A DNA stretch of 64,000 nucleotides from Micromonospora sp. WMMD980 (GCF_029626035.1 NZ_JARUBE010000003.1:6715080-6779079); one strand, 5' to 3'; shown: positions 54,503-62,414, numbered from the stretch's first letter. A program made the numbers and translations. The notes: a model not told the origin generated them from the sequence alone.

Positions 54503-55954
54503 TTAGGCGAACGCTGCCAGGTAGCTCTTCGCTCGCGTGTCGATGTCTCGGACTGCTCGGATGTTGCGGCGCGTGTAGGGGGCAAGGATGGCGCGCATGT
54601 CGGCGGCAACTTGGCGTGTGCGGCCCGAGCGGACGCCGTCCATCGCGTCCAGCGCGCGGGACCACGTGCCGCAGGCTTCCTCGATCTCGCCCTGTCGTGC
54701 CTGCACTGCTCCCATGTATCCGAGGGTGACTGCATGGGTGCGCGTAAAGGCCGAGGCTTTCCGGGTCCTCACGCTGCGGCGGAAGTGTCTCGCCGCGCCC
54801 GCCAAGTCGCCCGTATCGCGAAGCGCGCAGGCAGTTTCGTGAGCCAGGCTGGCTTCCGCGAAGAAGAAGACCCTCCCGGGTTCGTCGTCGCCTTGGGTGG
54901 CGGAGGAGAGGTCATCCTCGGCACGGAGTAGCGCGCGGGCGGAGCGTTGTTTCTCGCCGTTCACCGCGAGCGCGCGAGCGTAGACAACGCCGAGTAGTGC
55001 GCGCTCTCTCGGGGAGGCGGACTCGTAGCGCTCACCGTCGACGGAAGCCGCCGCCAGGTCGAGAGCGTGCTTGTGGTGCCCGAGGTCGACGGCCTGGTGC
55101 GCCATTGCGCGTAGGACGTGGCCTGCCATCGCAGGATTGTCGGCCTCGGCGGCCAGCTTCACTGCCACGTTGAAATAGTGCTGGCCGACGTTGTGTTCGC
55201 CGTTGTCGAACGCCATCCAGCCCGCCAGGTAGGCCAGCTCACTGGCGGCGGTGAACATGTCACGTCTGAGGGTTTCGTCGGCGTACCGGCCGCGTAGGTA
55301 GTTCGCCACGTCGGAGGTGAGGTACTGGACGACTGCCGAGCGGGCGTGTCCGCCACCTCGCCGCTGGTCAACGCGTGAGAACAGCGAAACCATGTCGGTC
55401 ACTGCCTCGACGTCGCCCTTACTCACGTTCCGGCCAGCTCCTGCACCACGGGTCTGGCCACGCTCGGCCATGTGCGTCCACCAGCGATCGGTTGGCAGCG
55501 CCAGCGCGGCGAGCGAGTAGGCGGCAGTGCTGAGAACGCGTCTGCGTTCAGCGTCCACGTCGACTCTCCCGAGTTCGGTTAGCGATGACAGCGTATCGAC
55601 CTGCCAACCGAGCATGTCCGTTGAGGACAGCGGTTGGCCGGGCAACCCGATCTCGTCGAGAGTGACGACCCGACCGAGCTTTCGAGACAGCGCCTCACAG
55701 AGCAGCAGAGGTGCCCGGCCGGAGGGTTTGGAGCCAGCGATCCAGTGAGAGACGTGGGAGCGGCCTACTCCGACGAACTCGTTGGCGTTGCTCTCCTGGG
55801 CGACGCGGACCAGCGCTCGTGCAACCTCGGCGTGAGACATTCCCGCCTCCGCGATGACGGCTGCGAGCTTGGCATTTCCGGGTCCTGGTTGCGGCACAGC
55901 GCCCCCCGCCTTTAGTCGATCTTTCACCACGTTCACCGCTTCGACGTGCGTCAC
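54503..55954 (-). CDS. HTH regulator with TPR-like C-terminal domain
   Basis: A protein of about 483 residues. An HTH (GMSHAEVARALVRVAQE, SHVSHWIAGSKPSGRAPLLL) precedes a long helical region with TPR-type repeats (for example HNVGQHYFNVAVKLAAEADN, ALDLAAASVDGERYE, AARHFRRSVRTRKASAF). Such HTH-TPR proteins regulate development, antibiotic or mobile-element genes in actinobacteria. GTG 55954 was chosen because TAGGTA lies 4 bp upstream; GTG 55930 and 55927 are possible, and an open frame extends to 56023. It may repress itself through the paired sites at 55958-55995. It heads the transcript with the TrmO-like gene. Confidence 0.8.
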   Translation of the reverse strand: MTHVEAVNVVKDRLKAGGAVPQPGPGNAKLAAVIAEAGMSHAEVARALVRVAQESNANEFVGVGRSHVSHWIAGSKPSGRAPLLLCEALSRKLGRVVTLDEIGLPGQPLSSTDMLGWQVDTLSSLTELGRVDVDAERRRVLSTAAYSLAALALPTDRWWTHMAERGQTRGAGAGRNVSKGDVEAVTDMVSLFSRVDQRRGGGHARSAVVQYLTSDVANYLRGRYADETLRRDMFTAASELAYLAGWMAFDNGEHNVGQHYFNVAVKLAAEADNPAMAGHVLRAMAHQAVDLGHHKHALDLAAASVDGERYESASPRERALLGVVYARALAVNGEKQRSARALLRAEDDLSSATQGDDEPGRVFFFAEASLAHETACALRDTGDLAGAARHFRRSVRTRKASAFTRTHAVTLGYMGAVQARQGEIEEACGTWSRALDAMDGVRSGRTRQVAADMRAILAPYTRRNIRAVRDIDTRAKSYLAAFA

Positions 55955-55957
55955 AGA

Positions 55958-55995
55958 GTACCTACGGGCTGTGGTTTGCGATTCGCTGTAGGTAC
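55958..55995. promoter_or_regulatory. Paired inverted operator ahead of the HTH-TPR gene
   Basis: GTACCTAC at 55958-55965 and GTAGGTAC at 55988-55995 are exact inverted copies with centres 30 bp apart (three helical turns). The first overlaps the TAGGTA -10-like box of the regulator. The spacing suits two dimers on one face of the DNA. It sits at the divergent boundary with the small Cys-protein and MurC operon, so it could control both directions. Confidence 0.65.
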
Positions 55996-56183
55996 GCAAG
56001 ACAGCGGCCAACCCGGTGCACATTAGGCCATATCCCCTCCGTCTTGCATACCGGAGACCGCAGTGGGCTCCCCATTGCTACGAGCGGTGCGCGCCGTGGT
56101 GGTGGGCGATGGGCGGGGCACGCCGTGTGACCAGCGTGGATGGATTTACGCGGCGTGCCCCACCCCCCTTGGAGGCAGATCAC

Positions 56184-56465
56184 GTGACGACTTACCTCGG
56201 TGGTGGTCAGGTCGACATCGCGCAAGCCGAGCTAAACCGGCACGCGGTATCGAGTGCAGATGGACGATGCATCGGCTGTGGGTCGCTTGGGTCGTGCTCC
56301 GTCCGTGACAGCGCCGTGCGGGTGTTCCGCATCGCGCTGCGTCTACCGCGACGGGTCCCGGGAGCGACGCGTCCGGAGTTGATCGGCGCACGACGGGTGG
56401 GCGGACCGCACTACTTCGGCGTAGCGCCACGGATCGCTGCCGAGTCGGCCCCTTCTCATGGATGA
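56184..56465 (+). CDS. Small Cys-containing protein, first gene of the MurC operon
   Basis: A 93-residue protein starting at GTG 56184 with TTGGAGG upstream. After a short N-terminus (VTTYLGGGQVDIAQAELNRH) comes a zinc-type cluster, CIGCGSLGSC, then VFRIALRLPRRVPGATRPEL, a helix-rich end. The pattern is shared by small actinobacterial proteins of unknown function. Its stop overlaps the next start by 8 bp (ATGGATGA). Low-GC third positions are absent, so it looks adapted to the host. Confidence 0.65.
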   Translation: MTTYLGGGQVDIAQAELNRHAVSSADGRCIGCGSLGSCSVRDSAVRVFRIALRLPRRVPGATRPELIGARRVGGPHYFGVAPRIAAESAPSHG

Positions 56466-56817
56466 CGACGATGACCTGGTCCGTCCCAGGCACCGCCCGC
56501 ACCGGTCGCGCCGCTTCCCCGGCGGTCGGCCATGTGCCTGCCCAACCTGCCGCACCTCGCGCAAGGGCCGCCGGCCCTCTCCTTCGCCAATGTGGCCTGG
56601 CAACTCGGTTTCCGGCCCTGGCTACCCGTCCTCGGAGGCCGAGTCGATTAACGGGCCGGCGCAGATCAATTGGACCCACGCGGCCGAGGTGATGACCCGG
56701 GGCCAGGTCGGCCGTGCCCGAGGAATCGCACGAGTGGAGGGAGGTGAACCGCTTCGTACGTCTGCTCCTGGCAACAATCCCCCAGTTCTACCGAAGGAGA
56801 CACGACACCATGACTGA
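56458..56817 (+). CDS. Small basic Cys protein coupled to the MurC-like gene
   Basis: A 119-residue protein of unusual composition: DDDDDLVRPRHRPHRSRRFPGG then CACPTCRTSRKGRR, a basic C-x-C-x2-C cluster, and a hydrophilic tail. It starts 8 bp inside the previous gene (ATGGATGA) and its stop lies 8 bp inside the MurC-like gene (ATGACTGA). Two such overlaps in succession support a real coupled operon. However, the ribosome site of the murC gene, GAAGGAGA, also lies inside it, and its composition is noisy, so the coding call is moderate. No function can be given. Confidence 0.5.
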   Translation: MDDDDDLVRPRHRPHRSRRFPGGRPCACPTCRTSRKGRRPSPSPMWPGNSVSGPGYPSSEAESINGPAQINWTHAAEVMTRGQVGRARGIARVEGGEPLRTSAPGNNPPVLPKETRHHD

Positions 56818-58255
56818 CACGATCACTGGTAACCCGACGATCGAGGCGTACGACGGTCCGATCGACCTGTCCCGCCCGCACTTCGTGGGCGTCGGCGGCT
56901 GCGCGATGTCCGGCCTGGCCCGGCTGCTGGCCGAGATGGGCCACCAGGTCACCGGAAGCGACCTACACGACTCGGCGGCTCTCGCGGCGCTGCGTACGGC
57001 CGGCGTCCGGGTGCAGGTCGGCCACGACGCGGTGTACATCGAGGGCGCGTCGTGCGTCGTCTACACGACCGTTGCGCAGAACGCGCCGGAGGTCCGCGCG
57101 GCGCGTGTCGCCGGCATCCCGGTGGTGCACCGGGCGCAGGTTCTGGACAGGCTGGCCGCCGGGCGGCGGCTGGTGGCGGTGTCCGGGTCGCACGGCAAGT
57201 CCACGACGACCGGCATGCTCGCGCACATCCTGCGCACCCTCGGGCAGGACCCGACGTACCTCATCGGGGCCGACCTGAACGGGCCAAGCTCGGGCGCCCA
57301 CCTCGGCGCGTCCCGGCTGCTGGTCGCGGAGGCAGACGAGTCGGACCGGTCGTTCCACTTCCTGGCCCCGTCAATCGCGGTCATCACCAACGTGACCGAC
57401 GACCACCCGGAGAACTTCACCGACCACGCCGACGTGCTGCGCGCCTACGTCGGGTTCGGGGCGCGGATCGCACCGCACGGGTTCCTGATCGTCAACGCCG
57501 ACTGCGTGGGCGCGACGGTGGCCGCCGATGTCATCGCCGCCGAGCGACCCGATCTGACGGTGCTGCGCTACGGCCGCGACCGGGCGGCGGACGTGCGGCT
57601 GCTGGACGTGCACGCCGAGGGGTGGAGCGCGTCGGGGTCGGTGCGGATGCCCAACGGCGTCGTGGTCGGGGTGACCCTGCCGCGACCGGCCACGCACCAC
57701 CTGGACAACGCGGTGGCGGCCGTGGCGTGCGCGGTGGCGCTCGGGCTCGACCCCGCCGACGTGGCCGGCGCGGCGTGCACGTTCGGCGGGGTGCGCCGTC
57801 GGTTCGAGCACATCGACACCCGCTCCGGGGTGACGGTGATCGACTCGTACGCCGATCACCCGAACGAGATCGCCGCCGACCTGGACGCCGCGCGCACCCT
57901 GGCGCGGGGTCGGGTGTTCGTGGTGTTCCAGCCGTCCGGACACGCCCGGGTCCTGGCCTTCGGCAACCGCATCGGTGGGGTCTTGGCGGAGAAGGCCGAC
58001 TACGTGCTGCTGCTCGACGTGCACGGCACCGTGCCGGAGGGTCGACCGATCGCGGACGGCACGGCCATCCTGGGGCGGCTGCGTGACGGCGACTACTGCC
58101 TGCCGCTCGGCCCCGACCACGCCGCCCGGATCGTCGGTCGGATGGCCGGCCGCGGTGATGTGGTGCTGACCATGGGCACCGGCGACGTCACCGGTTACGG
58201 CCCGGCGATCCTCGACGCCCTGAGCAGCCGGTCCGAGGTCGCGTTGTCCGCGTGA
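56810..58255 (+). CDS. murC: MurC-type UDP-N-acetylmuramate-amino acid ligase paralogue
   Basis: A 481-residue Mur ligase. The N-terminal domain starts HFVGVGGCAMSGLARLLAEM, the P-loop is VSGSHGKSTTTGML, the central domain has LLVAEADESDRSF and NVTDDHPENF, and the C-terminal domain has VTVIDSYADHPNEIAADLDA and GHARVLAF. These follow canonical MurC, which joins the first amino acid (usually L-Ala) to UDP-MurNAc. The main murC should be in the division cluster, which is not here, so this is an accessory copy. The start is ATG 56810 with GAAGGAGA upstream. Confidence 0.88.
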   Translation: MTDTITGNPTIEAYDGPIDLSRPHFVGVGGCAMSGLARLLAEMGHQVTGSDLHDSAALAALRTAGVRVQVGHDAVYIEGASCVVYTTVAQNAPEVRAARVAGIPVVHRAQVLDRLAAGRRLVAVSGSHGKSTTTGMLAHILRTLGQDPTYLIGADLNGPSSGAHLGASRLLVAEADESDRSFHFLAPSIAVITNVTDDHPENFTDHADVLRAYVGFGARIAPHGFLIVNADCVGATVAADVIAAERPDLTVLRYGRDRAADVRLLDVHAEGWSASGSVRMPNGVVVGVTLPRPATHHLDNAVAAVACAVALGLDPADVAGAACTFGGVRRRFEHIDTRSGVTVIDSYADHPNEIAADLDAARTLARGRVFVVFQPSGHARVLAFGNRIGGVLAEKADYVLLLDVHGTVPEGRPIADGTAILGRLRDGDYCLPLGPDHAARIVGRMAGRGDVVLTMGTGDVTGYGPAILDALSSRSEVALSA

Positions 58256-58258
58256 CCT

Positions 58259-58315
58259 CTACGCCTGGGCGGTGACAGCGCCGGGTTCCTCGTTCAGCTT
58301 GTCCGCGAGCGCTAG
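58259..58315 (-). pseudogene. Displaced native 3' end of the murF-type gene
   Basis: Read on the minus strand from the CTAG target site, this encodes ALADKLNEEPGAVTAQA and a TAG stop. It continues the murF frame exactly (LL before the IS, then A-L-A-D) if the IS and one CTAG are removed. It is now separated from its gene by 1.45 kb and is not translated. Its stop is 3 bp from the stop of the convergent MurC-type gene. Confidence 0.9.
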
Positions 58316-59764
58316 TACGGCAGCCGCCATTCGTGATCATGGTGGGAATTCGAGGTTGAGGCGGCGGGCGTAGTGGGCTCGTTTGGCTCGTGCTTGGTGT
58401 CGGCGTCGCCATGTTGACCAGCGCAAACGGTAGGCGATGCTGCGGGTCGGCCGGATGAGCAGGATGTTGATCAGGCGGCGGATCTCGTTGACGGTCAGCT
58501 CGATCATGTCGGGTTGACCGTGACGGTCTGCTGTTCGGGCGTCGGCGGCGCAGATCGCGAGGACCGCGAGGGCTGCCAGGGCCAGGGTGGTGAACCGGTG
58601 CCAGGACGTCCAGCGGCGGACTTGGTGCTGGTCAAGACCGACCTGACCCTTTCCGGCCTGGAACGATTCCTCCACGACCCAACGAACTCCCGCTACCCGC
58701 ACGAGCTGGGCGAGGGTGGCCGGGCCGGGTGTCCAGCAACGGTAGAAGGCCAGCTCACCGGTGGTGTTGTTGCGGCGGATCAGCAGACTGTGCCGGCCGT
58801 CGTCGTCCGAGTCGCCGTCGGCGCCGACGTCGGTCAGCCATGCCCAGTCGTAGAACCGTGGCCCTTTCGACCCGTCGCCGGCACTGCGCCGGGTCCACGC
58901 GGTGGCAGGCAGGTCGGCGGCCAGCCGGTCGGCGCGACAACGGGTCTTCCCGCCGTCGATCGGCACGAGATGATCGCAGGAGACCGCCAAGACGTAGCCG
59001 AGGCGCAGTTTGCGCAGTTCACCCCGCAGCCGAGTGTTGTTGCCGTAGGCCTCGTCCGCGGCGACCCATCGGGCCGGGACCAGGGCTTGAACAGCGGCGG
59101 TGATCATGTCGTCGGCCAGCTCGGATCGGGTGGCGAACGCGACGTCGTCCGGGACGCCGGCCTGCTCACACCGCTGTCGATCGTCGGTCCAGGACTTCGG
59201 TAGGTAGACCCGGCGGTCGATCAGGGTGTGGCCGTGTCTGCTCGCGTAGGCCAGGAACACGCCAACCTGCGCGTTCTCGATCCGCCCGGCGGTGCCGGTG
59301 TATTGGCGCTGGACACCGACGGTGTGCACACCTTTTTTCAGATCGCCGGTCTCGTCAACGACGAGGACCCCGTCGGGGTCGCCAAGCCGGTCGACGACGA
59401 CCTGTCGCACGTCGTCACGCACCGCGTCGGCGTCCCACTTCGCCCGATACAGCAACCTCTGCATCGCGTCCGGCCGGCCATGCCCGGCCTGCTCCGCCAA
59501 CTGCCAACACGTCTTGATTTCGATATTCGTGAGCAGCCCTGTCACGAACGCCGCCGCCGCCCGCCGCGGCTCCACCCGCCCGAACCGTCCCGCGAACGCA
59601 TCGCACACCCCGGCCAGGACCTGCCGCCACCGGGCAGGGTCTACGCTGTGGCACGCGGCCACCGCCAGATCTGAAGTTATGTCCACAGCAGACAGACGAT
59701 CACGCGGTGGCCGCACCTCGTCTACCGACCCCCACCAGCAACATCTCAAACGGCGGCTGCCGTA
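58316..59764 (-). mobile_element. IS701-like insertion sequence
   Basis: A 1449-bp element with perfect 13-bp terminal inverted repeats TACGGCAGCCGCC (58316-58328) and GGCGGCTGCCGTA (59752-59764), flanked by a 4-bp CTAG duplication (58312-58315 and 59765-59768). The IS701 family prefers YTAR-type targets with 4-bp duplications, which agrees. A single transposase gene fills it. It is inserted in the 3' end of the murF-type gene. Confidence 0.93.
58337..59749 (-). CDS. IS701-family DDE transposase
   Basis: A protein of up to 470 residues with a DDE fold: the first Asp in VLVVDETGDLKKG, the second in WVAADEAYGNN, and the Glu late in WVVEESFQAGKGQVGLDQ, typical of IS701. The frame is intact with no stop or frameshift, so the element may be active. 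The start is uncertain: TTG 59749 (the longest), GTG 59716, or GTG 59686. The gene lies between the inverted repeats, on the same strand as the host murF-type gene. Confidence 0.92.
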   Translation of the reverse strand: MRCCWWGSVDEVRPPRDRLSAVDITSDLAVAACHSVDPARWRQVLAGVCDAFAGRFGRVEPRRAAAAFVTGLLTNIEIKTCWQLAEQAGHGRPDAMQRLLYRAKWDADAVRDDVRQVVVDRLGDPDGVLVVDETGDLKKGVHTVGVQRQYTGTAGRIENAQVGVFLAYASRHGHTLIDRRVYLPKSWTDDRQRCEQAGVPDDVAFATRSELADDMITAAVQALVPARWVAADEAYGNNTRLRGELRKLRLGYVLAVSCDHLVPIDGGKTRCRADRLAADLPATAWTRRSAGDGSKGPRFYDWAWLTDVGADGDSDDDGRHSLLIRRNNTTGELAFYRCWTPGPATLAQLVRVAGVRWVVEESFQAGKGQVGLDQHQVRRWTSWHRFTTLALAALAVLAICAADARTADRHGQPDMIELTVNEIRRLINILLIRPTRSIAYRLRWSTWRRRHQARAKRAHYARRLNLEFPP

Positions 59765-61118
59765 CTAGGAGCCCGGCGCTGTTGGCCGCCTTGACCAACA
59801 CCACATCGCCCGGCCGCAACCCGTCGCGCAGCAGTTCCCACGCCTCGGCCACGGTGCCCGCCCGGTCCACCGTCGTGCCGGTGCCGGCGGCTCCGGCCGC
59901 GTACTGCCCGGCGTCGGCTCCGCCGATGGCCACGAGCCACCCGGCCCCGACCTCGGCCACGTGCTGCCCGATCTCGCGGTGTACCTGGGCGGCGTGCTCG
60001 CCCAGCTCGGCCATTTCCCCGAGCACCGCGACCGCCCGCCGGCCGTCCTCCGTCATCGCCTTCAAGGCGCGCAACGCGGCGCGCATCGCATCCGGCGCGG
60101 CGTTGTAGGCGTCGTTGATGATCGTCACGCCGTCCGCGCGGTTGCTGACCTGCATGCGTCCCGGCGACACCGCCTCGGCCTGTGACACCGCCTCGGCTAC
60201 CGCCTCAATCGGATGGCCCAAACCGAGGGCGACCGTTGCGGCGGCAAGCGCGTTGGACGCCTGGTGCAACCCGTAGAGGCGCAACCGCACGTCGGCGGCC
60301 TGACCGTCGTGCACGAGCCGGAAGGCAGCCCGGCCCAGCTCGTCCAGGGTCACATCCTCGGCGCGCACGTCGGCCGGGTTGTCGATGCCGTACGTCAGCA
60401 CCCGTGCGGTGGTGCGGCTCGCCATCGCGGCAACCAACGCATCGTCGCCGTTGAGCACGGCCAACCCGCCGTCGAGGATGTCCGGTAGCGCCTCCACGAT
60501 CTCGCCCTTGGCCTGAGCGATGTTCTCCACCGATCCGAACTCGCCAAGGTGCGCGTGGCCGACGCGCGTAACCACGCTGACCCTGGGCGGGGCAATCCGG
60601 GTCAGGTAGGCCACGTGCCCGATGCCACGGGCGCCCATTTCCAACACGAGATACCGGGTGTCGGCGGTCGCGCGGGTGACCGTGTAGGGCAACCCCAACT
60701 CGTTGTTGTTCGATGCCCGGTTCGCCACCGTGGCACCCCACGTCGGGAGGATCTGAGCGAGGATGTCCTTGGTCGACGTCTTGCCCACCGAACCAGTCAC
60801 ACCGATCACCGTGGTCTGCGGAAGTCGGTCCACGACCGCGCGGGCCAGCCTCCCGTAGGCGGCGGGCACGTCCTCCACGACCACCGCCGGCACTCCAACT
60901 GGCCGCGATGCCAGCACAGCCGCCGCGCCAGCCTCGATCGCCTGGACGGCGTAGTCGTGCCCATCGACACGCTTACCGGGTAGCGCCACGAACATCCCGC
61001 CGGGCTCTACGCGCCGGCTGTCGAACACGACCGGGGCCGCCACCGTCACCGTGTCGGGGGCGTCGTGGACGGCTCCACCGATAGCGGCGGTGATCTCTTG
61101 CAGAGTCATCGGAAGCAC
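59700..61118 (-). CDS. murF: MurF-type UDP-MurNAc-tripeptide ligase paralogue, 3' end replaced by an IS
   Basis: A 472-residue Mur ligase with MurF signatures: P-loop GVTGSVGKTSTKD, NRASNNNELGLPYTV, LEMGARGIGHVAYL, GHAHLGEFGSVENIAQAKGE, and INDAYNAAPDAMRAAL. MurF adds D-Ala-D-Ala (or a related dipeptide) to the stem peptide. The last 21 residues, from VRQPPF to GAATA, and the stop come from the IS, replacing 17 native ones. The main domains remain intact, so it may still work. The gene looks leaderless: TAGGTT ends 6 bp before GTG 61118; ATG 61109 is the alternative. It is convergent with the MurC-type gene. Confidence 0.88.
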   Translation of the reverse strand: MLPMTLQEITAAIGGAVHDAPDTVTVAAPVVFDSRRVEPGGMFVALPGKRVDGHDYAVQAIEAGAAAVLASRPVGVPAVVVEDVPAAYGRLARAVVDRLPQTTVIGVTGSVGKTSTKDILAQILPTWGATVANRASNNNELGLPYTVTRATADTRYLVLEMGARGIGHVAYLTRIAPPRVSVVTRVGHAHLGEFGSVENIAQAKGEIVEALPDILDGGLAVLNGDDALVAAMASRTTARVLTYGIDNPADVRAEDVTLDELGRAAFRLVHDGQAADVRLRLYGLHQASNALAAATVALGLGHPIEAVAEAVSQAEAVSPGRMQVSNRADGVTIINDAYNAAPDAMRAALRALKAMTEDGRRAVAVLGEMAELGEHAAQVHREIGQHVAEVGAGWLVAIGGADAGQYAAGAAGTGTTVDRAGTVAEAWELLRDGLRPGDVVLVKAANSAGLLVRQPPFEMLLVGVGRRGAATA

Positions 61119-61247
61119 GAGATGAACCTACCGTGCCGAGTTCACGTCGCACCCGACCCATTGGTCCCTGTCGCTAGACGGGATGACAGCGCCCGGCAAG
61201 CCTCCGCGTGATCCTTACCGGGCATCGTCTCTTGCTGGCGGTGCGGG

Positions 61248-61410
61248 TTACCGATGCCGGAGTCCTCCGCCGCCGCCCGTGGCGGACAGGGTGATGCAGT
61301 CGTAGTCGGAGGCGGTCACCTTCGCGGCGTTCTCGTTGGATGAGACGTAAAAGTAGGCGAAGCCGAGCGTGTCGGCGCAGATCCGCGCGGTGCTGGTGAC
61401 GGCAGGTCAA
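61248..61410 (-). pseudogene. Orphan 3' gene fragment next to the right island end
   Basis: On the minus strand a frame without a start codon encodes ICADTLGFAYFYVSSNENA then AKVTASDYDCITLSATGGGG and stops at TAA 61250-61248. Its composition is that of a real protein, unlike the other frames here, but it is cut off upstream by a TGA about 60 bp before the tRNA. It looks like the tail of a lost gene. Family unknown. Confidence 0.5.
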
Positions 61411-61426
61411 GCCTGCTGCGTGAGAG

Positions 61427-61499
61427 TGCGCCCGGCAGGATTCGAACCTGCGGCCTTGGGATTAGAAGTCCCCTGCTCTATCCGCTGAGCTACGGGCGC
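61427..61499 (-). tRNA. tRNA-Arg (anticodon UCU)
   Basis: A 73-base minus-strand tRNA. The acceptor stem GCGCCCG pairs with CGGGCGC and the discriminator is A; the D-arm has GCTCAGCGGATAGAGC, the anticodon loop is CTTCTAA (anticodon TCT) and the T-arm CAGGTTCGAATCCTG. No CCA is encoded. The 3' 43 bases are duplicated at 51906-51948, so this gene is the integration site of the island. Confidence 0.96.
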
Positions 61500-61667
61500 G
61501 CGTCGACGGTCGTCGCGCCAAGAGGGTACCGCCGGCTCCGGCCCGGCCGGGGGTACGGGTGGGCGCGCCCACGTCGCCGCCAGCGTCCCACGCCCGGGCC
61601 GCATCCGGCACCGGAGTTCCGGCGGGTCAAGGGCCGGCGGGCGCGCCCCGGTCCGTACCCTCGGCGG

Positions 61668-62414
61668 ATGCTGCTCGACCAGGAAACCGAAAACGAGATC
61701 GTCTTCGAGCTGTGCAAGCACCTCGGGCGGTCGATCCTGCCCGTGGCCGGGTCGGAGCGGCCCGGCGCGCCGGCCGGCACGGTCGGCACCGCCTTCTTCT
61801 ACAGCGAGCTGGTCGGCGCCACCGACGACGGGGATGTCGCGCACGAGTGGCTGCTCACCGCCGACGCGCTCACCGACCGGCCGTACGGGGAGATTCTGCT
61901 CCGGCCGAGCGTCACCGAGCCGGCCGAGGGGGCGGCGGAGCCGATCGAGCTGCCCGGTTTCGCCGACCACTGGCTGCGCCTGCCGGAGCTGGGGGTGGCC
62001 GCCATGCCCACCGGCGGGCTGCACGGGCACGCCGACGACCGGGGCTGGCGCTGGCGTACCCAGCAGGTCACCGAGGCGCTGGCCGCGCCGGCCGACGCGG
62101 TCGCCCGGATCGGCGCGGCGCCCGGCTCGGCGTTCGTGCTGGCGCTGGGCGTCGGCGACGACGGGTCGCGGCCGCTGGAGGCGGTGGTCGAGCGGGTCGC
62201 CCGGGACGCCGACGGGGTGCGGGTGACCGTCGAGCTGCCCGCCGGGTACGTGGGCGCGCCGGTCTTCACGGTGGAGGCCGGGGCGGCGGACGAGCCGGTG
62301 CCGCGCTGCCTGGGCCTGCTGCTGCCGGCCCGCGACGGCGGGCACCCGGTCGCCACGTTCGACCGCATCCGTGCGGCGCTCGCCGAGGCAGCGGAAGGAG
62401 GGGCCCCTTCCTAA
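61668..62414 (+). CDS. Conserved hypothetical protein (possible degenerate protease fold)
   Basis: A 248-residue soluble protein. GTAFFYSELVG followed by HEWLLTADAL and, near the end, YVGAPVFTVE recalls the strands of trypsin-like proteases, but the catalytic triad is not seen. The gene looks leaderless: TACCCT ends 6 bp before ATG 61668. The final residues AEGGAPS and the stop come from a GGGGCCCC-type repeat, as in the MFS gene at 8172. Function unknown. Confidence 0.65.
   Translation: MLLDQETENEIVFELCKHLGRSILPVAGSERPGAPAGTVGTAFFYSELVGATDDGDVAHEWLLTADALTDRPYGEILLRPSVTEPAEGAAEPIELPGFADHWLRLPELGVAAMPTGGLHGHADDRGWRWRTQQVTEALAAPADAVARIGAAPGSAFVLALGVGDDGSRPLEAVVERVARDADGVRVTVELPAGYVGAPVFTVEAGAADEPVPRCLGLLLPARDGGHPVATFDRIRAALAEAAEGGAPS

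Larger units (their letters stand above)
51906..61469. mobile_element. tRNA-Arg(UCU)-linked genomic island
   Basis: A 43-bp sequence at 51906-51948, identical to the 3' part of the intact tRNA-Arg at 61427-61469 and in the same orientation, marks the two ends. This is the standard product of site-specific integration at a tRNA 3' end. The enclosed 9.5 kb contains a nuclease, a TrmO-like enzyme, an HTH-TPR regulator, two small Cys proteins, MurC- and MurF-type ligases, an IS701-like element and a gene fragment. The 52-55 kb part is clearly lower in GC than the flanks. I found no tyrosine or serine integrase, no excisionase, no replication or transfer gene, so it is a decayed or in-trans-mobilised element. 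Confidence 0.85.

Noticed and set aside
56146..56679. Minus-strand frame of 177 residues opposite the small Cys-protein genes
   Set aside because: Arg/Pro/Ala-rich composition, no ribosome site, and it is antisense to the better-supported coupled genes.
51949..61426. Integrase, excisionase, replication or conjugation gene in the island
   Set aside because: Every plausible frame was examined and none shows tyrosine or serine recombinase, Rep or FtsK/TraB motifs.
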